A stretch of 64,000 nt of DNA from Sphingomonas japonica (GTDB lineage Bacteria > Pseudomonadota > Alphaproteobacteria > Sphingomonadales > Sphingomonadaceae). The stretch lies in assembly GCF_006346325.1 (NCBI RefSeq), contig NZ_VDYR01000001.1:186001-250000 (forward strand), given 5' to 3'. Positions 48,931 through 56,396 of this stretch are shown here, piece by piece. Under the pieces are notes generated by a model that was given only the letters and a program-made list of their open reading frames with translations, searched no databases and was not told the origin of the DNA. Both the position numbers and the translations under genes were made by a program. Every line of letters starts with the position of its first letter. Within the stretch, counting starts at the first letter, position 1.

Positions 48931-49920
48931 TCAGTAGGTGCCCTTGAAGCTGCGATTGAGGTTGGTCGATCCGAAACCCGAAGTGCCGCCCTGATCGTGG
49001 CTCTGGCCATATCCCGGCTGATTGTCGCGATCGCGGAACATGGCCTGGTTGCGCTCTTCGTCGCGCCATTCGTCCTTGGCCTGGTCCGCGGTCTTGCGGA
49101 TCGTTACCTTGTCGTCGACGCTCTGGATCCAGCGCGACGGGATCGAATGGTGGCGCCCGCCGGCATCCGGATCGCTCTTGGTCAGGATGATGCGGTCGCC
49201 GCGCACCTTGTCGACGGTGCCGACATGCGCGCCGTCGGAGCCGACCACTTCCATATGCTCGGTCACCTTGTTCAGGCTCGAACGCTGCGTTTCGCGCTCG
49301 CTGCGGAAGGTGGCGAACTCGTTGTGGAACTTGCTCGCATTCTCGCGGCGATATTCATCGTAATCGCGATCGAGTTCGCCGATCCGCTCGCGTCGCCAGC
49401 TGTCGTAATGGCTGTCGGTGGCGTTGCCGTAGCGCTCGTCATAGCGCCGGTCCATTTCGCGGCGGCGCTCGGCATCGTCGTCGCCGAACCAGGACCGAAC
49501 CTCGTCGCCGGCGCGGTCGAAGAAGCCGCGATCGTCATAGTCATAGCCCTGCGGCTGTCGGCCATAGCCCTGCTGCTGCTGACGGCCGTAGCCCTGTTGC
49601 GGCTGGCGGCCATAGCCGCGCTGGCCGCGGTCCTGATCGTACATGCCGCGATTGCGCCCGAAATCGGTGTCGCGATGGCCGTCGTGCATGTAGCTGCCGC
49701 CATAGGGGCGGGCATAGCCGCGATCCGGTCCGCCGCGCTCCTGTCGCGCGCCATAGCCGCCGCGGTAGCCGCGGTCGTCGTCATCGCGGTCATATCCCGA
49801 CGTCGCATAGTCGCGCGCGCCGGAATAGCTGTCGCGCGGCGCACCATAGTCGCGTCCATAATCCTGGTCGCGGTCCGGGCGATAGCCGGGATTGCCGCGG
49901 GGGTAGCGATCATAGCCCAT
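48931..49920 (-). CDS. SWFGD-motif protein with PRC-barrel-like C-terminal domain
   Basis: 329-residue hydrophilic protein. Residues about 1-150 are low-complexity repeats rich in Tyr, Arg, Gly, Asp and Gln (QGYGRQPQQGYGRQ units). Next is RSWFGDDDAERRREMDRRYDE near 167, a motif common in sphingomonad stress proteins. A basic helical segment (SWRRERIGELDRDYDEYRRE) leads to a DUF2171-like domain (HMEVVGSDGAHVGTVDKVRG, RIILTKSDP, HHSIPSRWI). AGGAGG six bases upstream fixes the ATG at 49920. Probably a stress protein; its activity is unknown. Confidence 0.75.
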   Translation of the reverse strand: MGYDRYPRGNPGYRPDRDQDYGRDYGAPRDSYSGARDYATSGYDRDDDDRGYRGGYGARQERGGPDRGYARPYGGSYMHDGHRDTDFGRNRGMYDQDRGQRGYGRQPQQGYGRQQQQGYGRQPQGYDYDDRGFFDRAGDEVRSWFGDDDAERRREMDRRYDERYGNATDSHYDSWRRERIGELDRDYDEYRRENASKFHNEFATFRSERETQRSSLNKVTEHMEVVGSDGAHVGTVDKVRGDRIILTKSDPDAGGRHHSIPSRWIQSVDDKVTIRKTADQAKDEWRDEERNQAMFRDRDNQPGYGQSHDQGGTSGFGSTNLNRSFKGTY

Positions 49921-49986
49921 TGTCATCCTCCTGATCGGTGGTGAGTGGCCGCGGCCGCGTGGGAGCGCGTACGGCCATGCCCTGAC

Positions 49987-50011
49987 AAGAGACGAAAGCG
50001 TCAATGGTTCC
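49987..50011 (-). promoter_or_regulatory. candidate EcfG-type promoter of the SWFGD gene
   Basis: On the reverse strand GGAAC (50011-50007) is followed after 16 bp by TCTT (49990-49987), similar to GGAAC-N16/17-CGTT. It lies about 70 bp before the gene start. The -10 match is partial. Confidence 0.3.
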
Positions 50012-50115
50012 GGGGGGTTATCGGTCTGATCGGCCGTGCCGCCGCGGCCTTGCGACGAGATGCAGGGGCTCGATCGAAGAGGCGCACAGACCCTTGCGCC
50101 AACGAATTCGGCTCG

Positions 50116-51504
50116 CTAGATCGCGGGCTTCCGGCGACGCCGGGCGGGTGCGGGGCTGTAGCTCAGATGGGAGAGCGCTGCAATCGCACTGCAGAGGTCA
50201 GGGGTTCGATTCCCCTCAGCTCCACCACCCGTTCTCGTTGAATTCGTTATGGAAATCGCTTCTCCGAATTGCTCGATGGCAAGGCTTTCATCGGGATCCG
50301 TATCATTCGCGTATCGCAGATGCACTTTAGTGTGTGCTGTCAGCATCTCGAAAAAGGCATCGATCTCTTGGATCGCAGCCGTTAGATAAGCCGGTGAGAG
50401 ATGTTCGTAGTTTCGAGCCGTAGTATCTTGGGCTGCATGCCCTGCCAGCGCCATACGCTGCTCTTTCGGTACACCGCGGCAAGCCAGCCACGTCAGCATA
50501 GTATGGCGCAGCGTTTTCGGTGTGGCTCCTCGTACCCCAGCTTCCGCGCAAACGGCATTCCAGACAGTCTTTACAGAGCGCGTTTCTCGCTCGAACCAGG
50601 TTGGCCCGTTGGCAGTACGATTGCGTTGCGCAATCGGAACGCGGTACTTGATCAGCTTTCCTTCGATACCGGTCACCCACGGAAGCACGTGCCTCGCGAT
50701 TGGTATCACTGGCCGTCGCTTTCGAGTGTGCACCTTCCCAACGCCGTTGAGAAATATAAGATTATTCTTGAGGTCGATATTTTGATCGGTCAGTTCGAGA
50801 ACTGCCTCGGGACGCCCTGCGGTGCCCAGCTCGACCACAATAAAAGCGATCAAGTGCTCACGCTCTGGCCGGCCGGCACAGTGGGATAGCATCGCGGCGA
50901 TCTCCTGAAACGTAAGCACTCGGCTCCGAGCCGGCGCTTTATTTTGCGGGGCCACGTCTGCTATAAACGGCGCGTGGGCAAGCCGTTGGTTCTTCCAAGC
51001 CCAGTTTAGCGCACCACGTAGCGCGGAAAGATCGCGGCTGATCGTATGACCGCCGGCACCAGACTTGGATCGTTCCGCTCGGAAGCGCGCTTGAAGCGCT
51101 GGCGTAAGATCGGTGACAAGTGCCGCTGATCCTAACCTTCCAGCTTTCCGTTCATTGTCGAAAAAGTTGATCCAATGAACGACTGAAACCGCGTATCGGT
51201 CCGGCGCCGCGAGCGACGCCACGTGGTATTTAAGCCAGTCAGCCATGATATCTTCGACGAGTGCCTCGTCTTTGCTGACCCGAACCGGGTTGCTGTTTTC
51301 GAGATAGTGCGCAGCTAAAGCGTCTTTAGCCGCAGAGGGCGGCTGATCTGGCGCACCTCCCCTAACAGTCGTTGCCTTGCGCCTCGTGACATCGCGTCCT
51401 GTTCCGCGTCGTTCAAGCCAGCAGATGTTCCAGGTGCCGCTGTCCGGGCGCTGCCATAGCCAGAATTGACCAAGCTGTTGTCGTTTGCCGTCGCGCTTCC
51501 GCAT
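50116..51504 (-). CDS. tyrosine-type site-specific recombinase (integrase)
   Basis: 462-residue phage/ICE-type integrase. N-terminal DNA-binding part: FWLWQRPDSGTWNICWLERR; SAM-like core-binding domain near 85-170 (HTISRDLSALRGALNWAWKN). Catalytic residues: Arg in ELGTAGRPEAVLEL, Lys/Arg in HTRKRRPVIP, Arg-His in PKTLRHTML, His in LAGHAAQDTT, Tyr in RNYEHLSP. The last 37 codons are the antisense of tRNA-Ala and its flank, so the C-terminus (…EGNRTPDLCSAIAAL…) is not native integrase sequence. It probably catalyses integration at tRNA-Ala. Confidence 0.9.
   Translation of the reverse strand: MRKRDGKRQQLGQFWLWQRPDSGTWNICWLERRGTGRDVTRRKATTVRGGAPDQPPSAAKDALAAHYLENSNPVRVSKDEALVEDIMADWLKYHVASLAAPDRYAVSVVHWINFFDNERKAGRLGSAALVTDLTPALQARFRAERSKSGAGGHTISRDLSALRGALNWAWKNQRLAHAPFIADVAPQNKAPARSRVLTFQEIAAMLSHCAGRPEREHLIAFIVVELGTAGRPEAVLELTDQNIDLKNNLIFLNGVGKVHTRKRRPVIPIARHVLPWVTGIEGKLIKYRVPIAQRNRTANGPTWFERETRSVKTVWNAVCAEAGVRGATPKTLRHTMLTWLACRGVPKEQRMALAGHAAQDTTARNYEHLSPAYLTAAIQEIDAFFEMLTAHTKVHLRYANDTDPDESLAIEQFGEAISITNSTRTGGGAEGNRTPDLCSAIAALSHLSYSPAPARRRRKPAI
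50152..50227 (+). tRNA. tRNA-Ala (anticodon CGC)
   Basis: Full cloverleaf: acceptor GGGGCTG/CAGCTCC with the G3-U70 pair that identifies alanine tRNAs, D-arm GCTC/GAGC, anticodon stem CTGCA/TGCAG with loop ATCGCAC (CGC), T-arm AGGGG TTCGATT CCCCT, and encoded CCA. It reads GCG codons. A tyrosine recombinase gene ends across it on the opposite strand. Confidence 0.95.
50208..50227. other. probable attachment site (3' end of tRNA-Ala)
   Basis: The T-arm and acceptor 3' half of the tRNA, up to CCA, is the usual crossover core of tRNA-targeting tyrosine recombinases. The integrase gene lies immediately to the right and points at it. A second copy of this core was not seen in the rest of the window, so the other end of the element should lie beyond 64 kb or have decayed. 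Confidence 0.55.
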
Positions 51505-51668
51505 AATTCTCTCATCGCTTGTGCTTCCAGACGGGCGAGCACATCGTAGACATCGCTTCGCAACAGCACCTGCACTGCGTAGGCTGGAAGGTGCAATTTG
51601 CTGCCGGCCGTCTTGGCGGCGCGTCTGAGTCGCTTCATTACCTCAAAGATGGGATCCTCCTGTTGCAT
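51315..51668 (-). CDS. small protein upstream of, and overlapping, the integrase
   Basis: 117-residue frame starting 164 bp before the integrase start and overlapping it by 190 bp in another frame. The first half (EVMKRLRRAAKTAGSKLHLPAYAVQVLLRSDVYDVLARLEAQAMRELC) is amphipathic and plausible; the second half, SATANDNS onward, overlaps the integrase and is low complexity. It could be an excisionase-like or regulatory protein. The long overlap makes its full length uncertain. Confidence 0.4.
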   Translation of the reverse strand: MQQEDPIFEVMKRLRRAAKTAGSKLHLPAYAVQVLLRSDVYDVLARLEAQAMRELCGSATANDNSLVNSGYGSARTAAPGTSAGLNDAEQDAMSRGARQRLLGEVRQISRPLRLKTL

Positions 51669-51776
51669 TAGGGCGCGCCTCTGGCCGCTCTAACTGCAGA
51701 GCGAACAAGAGCAGAGGCTTGCCCGCGCCCTAACGGACGCCCAAAATTTAGGGATAGATCGAGGAGGATTGACATG

Positions 51777-51794
51777 GTGCGTGTTATATCGCAC
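51777..51794. promoter_or_regulatory. operator-like palindrome, copy 1
   Basis: GTGCGTGTTATATCGCAC has 5-bp inverted arms (GTGCG/CGCAC) around TGTTATAT. It lies 38 bp before the XRE gene. On the reverse strand, TATAAC at 51788-51783 and TCGACA 17 bp upstream (51811-51806) make a plausible promoter for the integrase-side genes, with the palindrome covering its -10. A related site recurs at 52423. Confidence 0.6.
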
Positions 51795-51832
51795 ACAACT
51801 AGCCGTGTCGACTGGTGATTTTGAAGGATATG

Positions 51833-52414
51833 ATGAACGGCCATTTGAAGATAGCAAAGGATGATGCGGCGTATCGAGACACCGCTGCAGCCAAGCTCCT
51901 GTCGCAAGGGCTGATCATGGCGGCAACGGAGCGAGGGCTCAGCCAGCGCGCAATAGCGAAATTGCTAGGTTACAAACAGTCTGTCGTGTTGAGCCACATG
52001 GCGCTTGGCAGAGTCCCAATCCCATTGGATCGCGCACAACAGCTTGCCGAAATCCTTCTGCTCAGCCCCGAGACTTTCACGCTTGCCGTTTTGCAGCAGC
52101 GCCACCCCTCAGTGAGGTGGGTAGAGATGTTTGGCACTACCGAAGCACGGCGAAGGGATGGCAAGCTCGTCCGAGATATTGAGGCAATCCTCGATACGAC
52201 TATCGATCATTTGAGCGACGAGCAAACCCTAGTAATGCGCGAGGTTGCCGCCGATAGGAACGCAGCAAATCGGTGGTTATCCGTTCATGAGATCCCAGTC
52301 ATCGCTCTTCTTAGGACGATCCGACCCCGGATGTGCGTCGATGGAATATCGTCGGAAGATGTCGAAGCCTTAAGGAAAGCGCTAAGTGAGCATGGCGACA
52401 CCGGCCCATCTTGA
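51833..52414 (+). CDS. XRE-type HTH regulator of the element
   Basis: About 193 residues. The helix-turn-helix is near residues 25-50 (GLIMAATERGLSQRAIAKLL then GYKQSVVLSHMALGR), resembling Cro/CI-type and antitoxin-type domains. The rest (QQLAEILLLSPETFTLAVLQ, LVRDIEAILDTTIDHLSDEQ) is helical. ATG 51833 is preferred as AAGGA lies four bases before it; GTG 51815 and ATG 51830 are alternatives. Palindromic sites with a shared GTGTTATATC core lie on both sides of the gene, so it is the likely repressor. The target genes would be the integrase side and the gene at 52634. Confidence 0.7.
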   Translation: MNGHLKIAKDDAAYRDTAAAKLLSQGLIMAATERGLSQRAIAKLLGYKQSVVLSHMALGRVPIPLDRAQQLAEILLLSPETFTLAVLQQRHPSVRWVEMFGTTEARRRDGKLVRDIEAILDTTIDHLSDEQTLVMREVAADRNAANRWLSVHEIPVIALLRTIRPRMCVDGISSEDVEALRKALSEHGDTGPS

Positions 52415-52422
52415 TAAGCACC

Positions 52423-52438
52423 GTGTGTTATATCACAC
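52423..52438. promoter_or_regulatory. operator-like palindrome, copy 2
   Basis: GTGTGTTATATCACAC has perfect 5-bp arms (GTGTG/CACAC) around TTATAT. It shares GTGTTATATC with copy 1 (one base offset) and lies between the XRE gene and the unknown gene at 52634. Confidence 0.6.
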
Positions 52439-52633
52439 ATCCAATTAGAGTTAGAGGGCCGAGATTGATAGCGGCGTAAGTAGGGAGGCGTTAGTTGATG
52501 CTCCTCGGCGCTGGCGCACCATTCTTTTCTCTCAGGCTCTTCTGTTAGCGTACGGCATACTATTGTCGGCGCTGATTCGGCATGCTGAGCCCTAGACGCT
52601 CGAAGCACAACTAAACAGAGACAGGAATTTCAC

Positions 52634-53623
52634 GTGGAAGATCCGACAAAAAACATGAGCGTCGAAGATGCGCTGTTTTATTGGATGACCAAGAAGGATC
52701 CATGGCTAATAAACAAAAAGCATGGTAGATTTCCATACAAATATAGTATTGACCCAAATTCGGTCGAGATCAATCCAGTAGGATTTGTTACCAAAATGCC
52801 GGCCCTATCCGGGGTTCCTTGCTTTGGACAGCCTGCACCATATCTCCGTTTCTTCTACACGTGGATATATCAGTCAAGTAGCGGCAAAGCGCGCCCCGGC
52901 CGTTGTAGGACTTGTGCGCTTAATGCTGCCTGCCGTAAGATCGTAATGGCCCGTTGCGCCTCTAATGATACTCTTAACGAGCTCGCCATCGAGTATGTGA
53001 ACGCTAGAAAAGGTTTGTCATATGCGAGCTTACGAAATGGAGAAGTGAAGGCAAAGGGTTATTATAGTGAAAAGCACCGTGACCAATACGACATCGCAAA
53101 AAAAATAGAAAGGAGGGCTAGCACCTATCTGAGGTATGAGCTTCAACAATACCGCTGGCCCAGTGTGAATGATCGAAAGGGTACTGCTGAAACCTGGGAA
53201 GCAAATAGAGCGGCCTTAGCGGCGGCTAGGAAGGCTCGACAGCGGCAGATGCGGCGGGGGTTAGTACCTGAGGCATACCGCCGTGCCGTGGCAGAGGGTG
53301 CAGAACATCGAGAGCTCATACTGAAAAATTATGTTCAGCAGCCAAACGCTGATCACCGGACAAAGCGGTTACCAATGGCAAGCTTGAGCAGGGATGTTAT
53401 GGTCTGGAAGATGGCGGAGGAGCTGCGACTAAGTCGTGCCGCGGTCACCGCATATGCGATTGCCAGACAGGCGGGTGCTGAAGGTACCGAGCTCAACCGG
53501 ACGCGGCAATGGGTTGCCCGGTCGCTAGGCCGCATTATTCGCTATGAGAGCGAAATCTTGCTCAGCGATGGATCGCCGCTGTGGGAGCGTTTTAACCCCG
53601 AAGAATGGATTGCTCGGCGTTGA
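52634..53623 (+). CDS. protein of unknown function on the element
   Basis: 329 residues starting with GTG; AGGA lies seven bases upstream. Base composition is clearly AT-richer than the chromosome in the first 500 bp. A cysteine cluster (GRCRTCALNAACRKIVMARC near residues 88-107; C-x2-C-x5-C plus a fourth Cys) could bind zinc or an iron-sulfur cluster. The middle is rich in Arg/Ala helices (ALAAARKARQRQMRRGLVPE), and the C-terminus has an HTH-like segment (MAEELRLSRAAVTAYAIARQ). I recognise no family. An IS element sits 14 bp after its stop. Confidence 0.65.
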   Translation: MEDPTKNMSVEDALFYWMTKKDPWLINKKHGRFPYKYSIDPNSVEINPVGFVTKMPALSGVPCFGQPAPYLRFFYTWIYQSSSGKARPGRCRTCALNAACRKIVMARCASNDTLNELAIEYVNARKGLSYASLRNGEVKAKGYYSEKHRDQYDIAKKIERRASTYLRYELQQYRWPSVNDRKGTAETWEANRAALAAARKARQRQMRRGLVPEAYRRAVAEGAEHRELILKNYVQQPNADHRTKRLPMASLSRDVMVWKMAEELRLSRAAVTAYAIARQAGAEGTELNRTRQWVARSLGRIIRYESEILLSDGSPLWERFNPEEWIARR

Positions 53624-53633
53624 TTTGCTACAT

Positions 53634-53637
53634 CGCC
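53634..53637. repeat. 4-bp target duplication (left copy)
   Basis: CGCC at 53634-53637 directly precedes the left inverted repeat; the same CGCC follows the right inverted repeat at 54851-54854. Four bp is a usual duplication size for IS407-group IS3 elements. Confidence 0.7.
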
Positions 53638-53663
53638 TGACGTTCTCCCCAAAGCTCCTCCAC

Positions 53664-54530
53664 TCATAAGTAGAGTCCGGGGTTGCCAGAGTGCTCTGGC
53701 GGGTGGTGTTGCACAACCTGCCCGGCAGCATTGGCGGGCGTCAGCCCGCCTATCCCGCTGTGCGGCCGCACATGGTTGTAGTCGTCGCGCGACGCCCGCA
53801 GCACCGATCGGGCATGGCTGAGCGATGCGAACAGCGTCTCGTTGAGGCATTCGTCGCGCAAGCGACCATTAACACTCTCGACGAAACCGTACTGCTGCGG
53901 CTTGCCCGGCGCGATGTAGTGCCACTCGATCCGCCGGTTTTGTGCGCAGCGCAGGATCGCCAGACTGGTCAGTTCCGTTCCGTTGTCGCCCACGATCATC
54001 AGCGGCTTGCCGCGAACGGTGATAATTGCATCGAGCTCGCGAGCAACCCGAGCGCCCAATGGCGACGTGTCGACCACCAGTGCGAGGTTCTCCCACGTGA
54101 AGTCATCGACGACGGCAATCATGCGAATACGCCGGCTGCAGACCAGCGTGTCGCTGACAAAGTCGAGGCTCCAGCGCTGGTCCGGTCCTTGCGGCAGCGT
54201 CATCGGTGCCCGCGTTCCCATCGCTCGCTTGCGACCACGCCGCCGCCGCACGCGAAGGTTGTCCTCGCGATACAGCCGCAGCAGCTTCTTATTGTTCATG
54301 ACGATGCCCTCGCGTGCCAGCATGATCCCCAGCCGCCGGTAACTGAACCGGCCACCCTCAAGCGCGATCTCACGAAGACGCGACTGCAGGTCGCCAACAT
54401 TATTACGCCGAAGCGTATAGCGCATCGACGATCGATCCACGCTGAGGATGCTACAGGCTCGATGCTTGCTGATCTCGAAGATCTGCCGAACATGCTCGAC
54501 AGCCTTCCGTCGAACGGCAGGCCTCGCCAG
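53664..54530 (-). CDS. IS3-family transposase OrfB (integrase core)
   Basis: The rve domain has the DDE triad: WSLDFVSD (Asp), VGDNGTELT (Asp) and [16 protein letters not shown] (Glu). The ATG-initiated part is 258 residues from 54440; open frame continues upstream ([19 protein letters not shown]) to the orfA AAAAAG slippage site near 54530, so the active protein would be an OrfAB fusion made by -1 frameshifting. It ends in the left inverted repeat. orfB itself looks intact. Confidence 0.88.
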   Translation of the reverse strand: MARPAVRRKAVEHVRQIFEISKHRACSILSVDRSSMRYTLRRNNVGDLQSRLREIALEGGRFSYRRLGIMLAREGIVMNNKKLLRLYREDNLRVRRRRGRKRAMGTRAPMTLPQGPDQRWSLDFVSDTLVCSRRIRMIAVVDDFTWENLALVVDTSPLGARVARELDAIITVRGKPLMIVGDNGTELTSLAILRCAQNRRIEWHYIAPGKPQQYGFVESVNGRLRDECLNETLFASLSHARSVLRASRDDYNHVRPHSGIGGLTPANAAGQVVQHHPPEHSGNPGLYL

Positions 54531-54790
54531 CTTTTTGACGCCACCTCTTTCAGCACCGCGTTATCGAGCATCGCGTCCGCCAGGAGCCGCTTCAACCGGC
54601 CGTTCGCGTCCTCGAGCACCTTCAGCTTGCGCGTCTGCGACACGTCCATGCCGCCATAGGTCGCCTTCCACGTGTAGAATGTCGCACTGCTCACGCCGTG
54701 CTTGCGGTACACATCCGCCGTCGCCGATCCAGCTTCTGCTCTCGCAGAACCGCGATGATCTGCTCCTCGCTAAACCTGCTGCGCTTCATC
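54516..54790 (-). pseudogene. IS3-family OrfA, frameshifted
   Basis: It begins MKRSRFSEEQIIAVLREQ at 54790 (an HTH_Tnp_1 domain), then reads out of frame into a stop. The expected continuation (EAGSATADVYRKHGVSSATF) lies in the next frame and runs on with GGMDVSQTRKLKVLEDANGR and [12 protein letters not shown] to the slippage site. One G appears to be missing in the GAGCAGAAGCTGG segment near 54740. The defect would block OrfA and OrfAB unless it is a sequencing error. Confidence 0.8.
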
Positions 54791-55044
54791 GTCGTCCCCC
54801 TTCATGAAGGACTTTAGCTCAGAATGGCGGAGTTTTAGGGAAGCACGTCACGCCCCATACGGCTTGATGGCAGCGGCGTCAGAAAAAACCAACCGTATCA
54901 ACCACATAACCCAAGATTGTTTGGTGTCGGTATGTTCCGAATATCTCCTAGTGCTTACAGCACCGCTCAGAGCGAGCGGAGAGAAGGGAGTATAAGAAAA
55001 GGGGGGTAAGTGAGGATCAAATGGAATTGGGGAAGCGCCATTTT

Positions 55045-55095
55045 GGTCGTGCGTTGCACGACCGAAAGTAAGACCGGCAAGCCGGTCATACTTTC
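55045..55095. repeat. two abutting perfect-arm hairpins
   Basis: First: GGTCGTGC/GCACGACC around GTT (55045-55063). Second, starting at the next base: GAAAGTA-A-GACCGGC around AA with GCCGGTC-A-TACTTTC (55064-55095), a 14-bp stem with one A-A mismatch. No T-run follows on either strand. It could be a folded RNA, a protein-binding site or a single-strand DNA structure such as an origin of transfer. Confidence 0.75.
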
Positions 55096-55164
55096 TAACT
55101 TCGTCACGGCTACTGAATGGTCTCTAATGTATGTTAAAGATACCGGTGATGAGGCCTTAGGCTC

Positions 55165-55266
55165 AAATGCCGTTCAGTAAGCGGCGATTATCAACGTGCA
55201 GGACGTCCCACGGCTCGTTTGGCAGCAGGGGCTCGATCACCTGTCACTCCTAGTCGGTCAGTTCAT
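55165..55266 (-). pseudogene. IS5-family transposase N-terminal remnant
   Basis: Reverse-strand reading gives ELTD-stop-E-stop-QVIEPLLPNEPWD, then VLHVDNRRLLNGI and a stop. The family pattern is LTDxEWxxIEPLLPxKPRGxxRVDDRRVLNGIF (recalled). Two internal stops and the abrupt end show a dead fragment. Confidence 0.7.
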
Positions 55267-55344
55267 GCCGATGCTGAATCATAATCCGGGCTCCCGCGAA
55301 AGCAGCAACCTGCGGCAGCCTCTGCATATGCCATCCTGCGCGTA

Positions 55345-55623
55345 ATATTTGTAGGCAATCCTGCTGCCGTTTCAGCTTTGCACCATCGCGTCAGCGATCC
55401 TTTGCGGCACCGTCGAACGAGCCAGCTTCATTCCCCTGATATTGGCCTTGCCCGGCGTGCTCGCGCTTTTCACAACCGCATACGCTGGTGTCGCTGAACG
55501 ATGCCGACCGATGGTCTGGCGTTACGCGGCACTGATCGTGATCGGTGTTATAGGCGGCAACTTGATGCTAGGCTTCATCTCCATCGCAGGCGGCAAAAAC
55601 ACCGCCATGGGCAGCTTCTAGGA
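55345..55623 (+). pseudogene. hydrophobic membrane-protein fragment without a start codon
   Basis: An open forward frame ends at TAG near 55621 and reads AILLPFQLCTIASAILCG, TVERASFIPLILALPGVLAL, then YAALIVIGVIGGNLMLGFIS and GKNTAMGSF. It has about three hydrophobic segments but no ATG/GTG at its start and a stop just upstream. The first part faintly recalls an ammonium-transporter helix (FQ...GxxERxxF), which is weak. It is probably a remnant. Confidence 0.3.
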
Positions 55624-55711
55624 CATGTCCACAGCCCTATGCCGGATCGCGCCGCACGCTCTAACTCGGCCGCGGACGCGTCCCATCATCAATGAGTCCA
55701 CAACCTAATCC

Positions 55712-56341
55712 TCAAAGGGTGCGCATCAACTGCGACGGATACGGCGCCACCAGCGCCAGCGCCTCGTCGAGCGGCGCGCTCAACCACATCCCCTCGTCCT
55801 CGTCGTGCAACAGCACCGGCATCGCCTTGGGATGGATCGGCGCGACGATCGCGTTGGGCTCGGTCGTCAGGAACGCGAACACCGCCTCGCCCCCGTCTGC
55901 CATCGGACGCCAGATACCGGCGAAGCTGACGATTGGCCTCGACGGGACATCGAACCAGTGCAGTGGAAGCTTGCCGTCGGCGCCGCGGGTCTGCCCATAT
56001 TCGCTGAAGGCACTGAAGGGCACCAGGCAGCGCCGCGCCGGGTTGACGAGCGCCGATCGCCAAAATGGGCTCGACAGGTTGCGGACGTTGGTCACTTCCT
56101 TTGACAGCATCACCGGCTTGCCGGTGGCCTTGTCGATCCGCTTGCCCGGCAACTGATGCGGAAAGCCCCACGCCATCACGTCTAGCACTCGTTCGCCATC
56201 GTCGGAGCTGCGCACTACCCAAGCGGACTTCTTGGGGAATAGCTCACCCTCGGGCAGCCGCCCATACTCGCCAAGCGCCGACGCGCCATAGCGCTCGATC
56301 AGCGCGGCCTGGTCGGCTGACAGGCGATAGCGGTTGCACAT
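55712..56341 (-). CDS. SOS response-associated peptidase (YedK/HMCES)
   Basis: 209-residue SRAP protein that covalently traps abasic sites in single-stranded DNA through Cys2. MCNRYRLSADQAALIERYG gives the exposed Cys2; WGFPHQLPGKR, VRNLSSPFWRSALVNPARRC, LVPFSAFSEYGQT with the catalytic Glu region, and AIVAPIHPKAMPVLLHDED with the conserved His follow. ATG 56341 is needed so that Cys is residue 2. It ends the leftward gene run that includes radC, 55 bp after it. Confidence 0.93.
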   Translation of the reverse strand: MCNRYRLSADQAALIERYGASALGEYGRLPEGELFPKKSAWVVRSSDDGERVLDVMAWGFPHQLPGKRIDKATGKPVMLSKEVTNVRNLSSPFWRSALVNPARRCLVPFSAFSEYGQTRGADGKLPLHWFDVPSRPIVSFAGIWRPMADGGEAVFAFLTTEPNAIVAPIHPKAMPVLLHDEDEGMWLSAPLDEALALVAPYPSQLMRTL

Positions 56342-56396
56342 CGTAACAGACTCTATCGCTGCCAAGCCAAGGGCGCCAGCGGGTCGGTCGAACCGT

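Larger units (their letters stand above)
53638..54850 (-). mobile_element. IS3-family insertion sequence, about 1.2 kb
   Basis: The element is bounded by imperfect inverted repeats of about 42 bp (left 53638-53679, starting TGACGTTCTCCCCAAAGCTC; right 54809-54850, reading TGACGTGCTTCCCTAAAACT on the reverse strand), with CGCC on both sides. It carries orfA and orfB of the IS3 type in the reverse direction, with an AAAAAG slippage site. The 1213-bp size and 4-bp duplication fit the IS407-like group. orfA is frameshifted. Confidence 0.9.
54851..55711. other. gene-poor, decayed stretch right of the IS
   Basis: No intact gene is seen over about 860 bp. It holds a low-GC part (54850-55020), two abutting hairpins (55045-55095), an IS5-type transposase remnant (55165-55266, reverse strand) and a hydrophobic frame (about 55345-55623, forward) with no clear start codon. 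These suggest repeated insertion and decay. Confidence 0.6.

Noticed and set aside
50152..50227. Integrase C-terminal residues EGNRTPDLCSAIAALSHLSY as a protein domain
   Set aside because: This is the antisense translation of tRNA-Ala, not a conserved domain.
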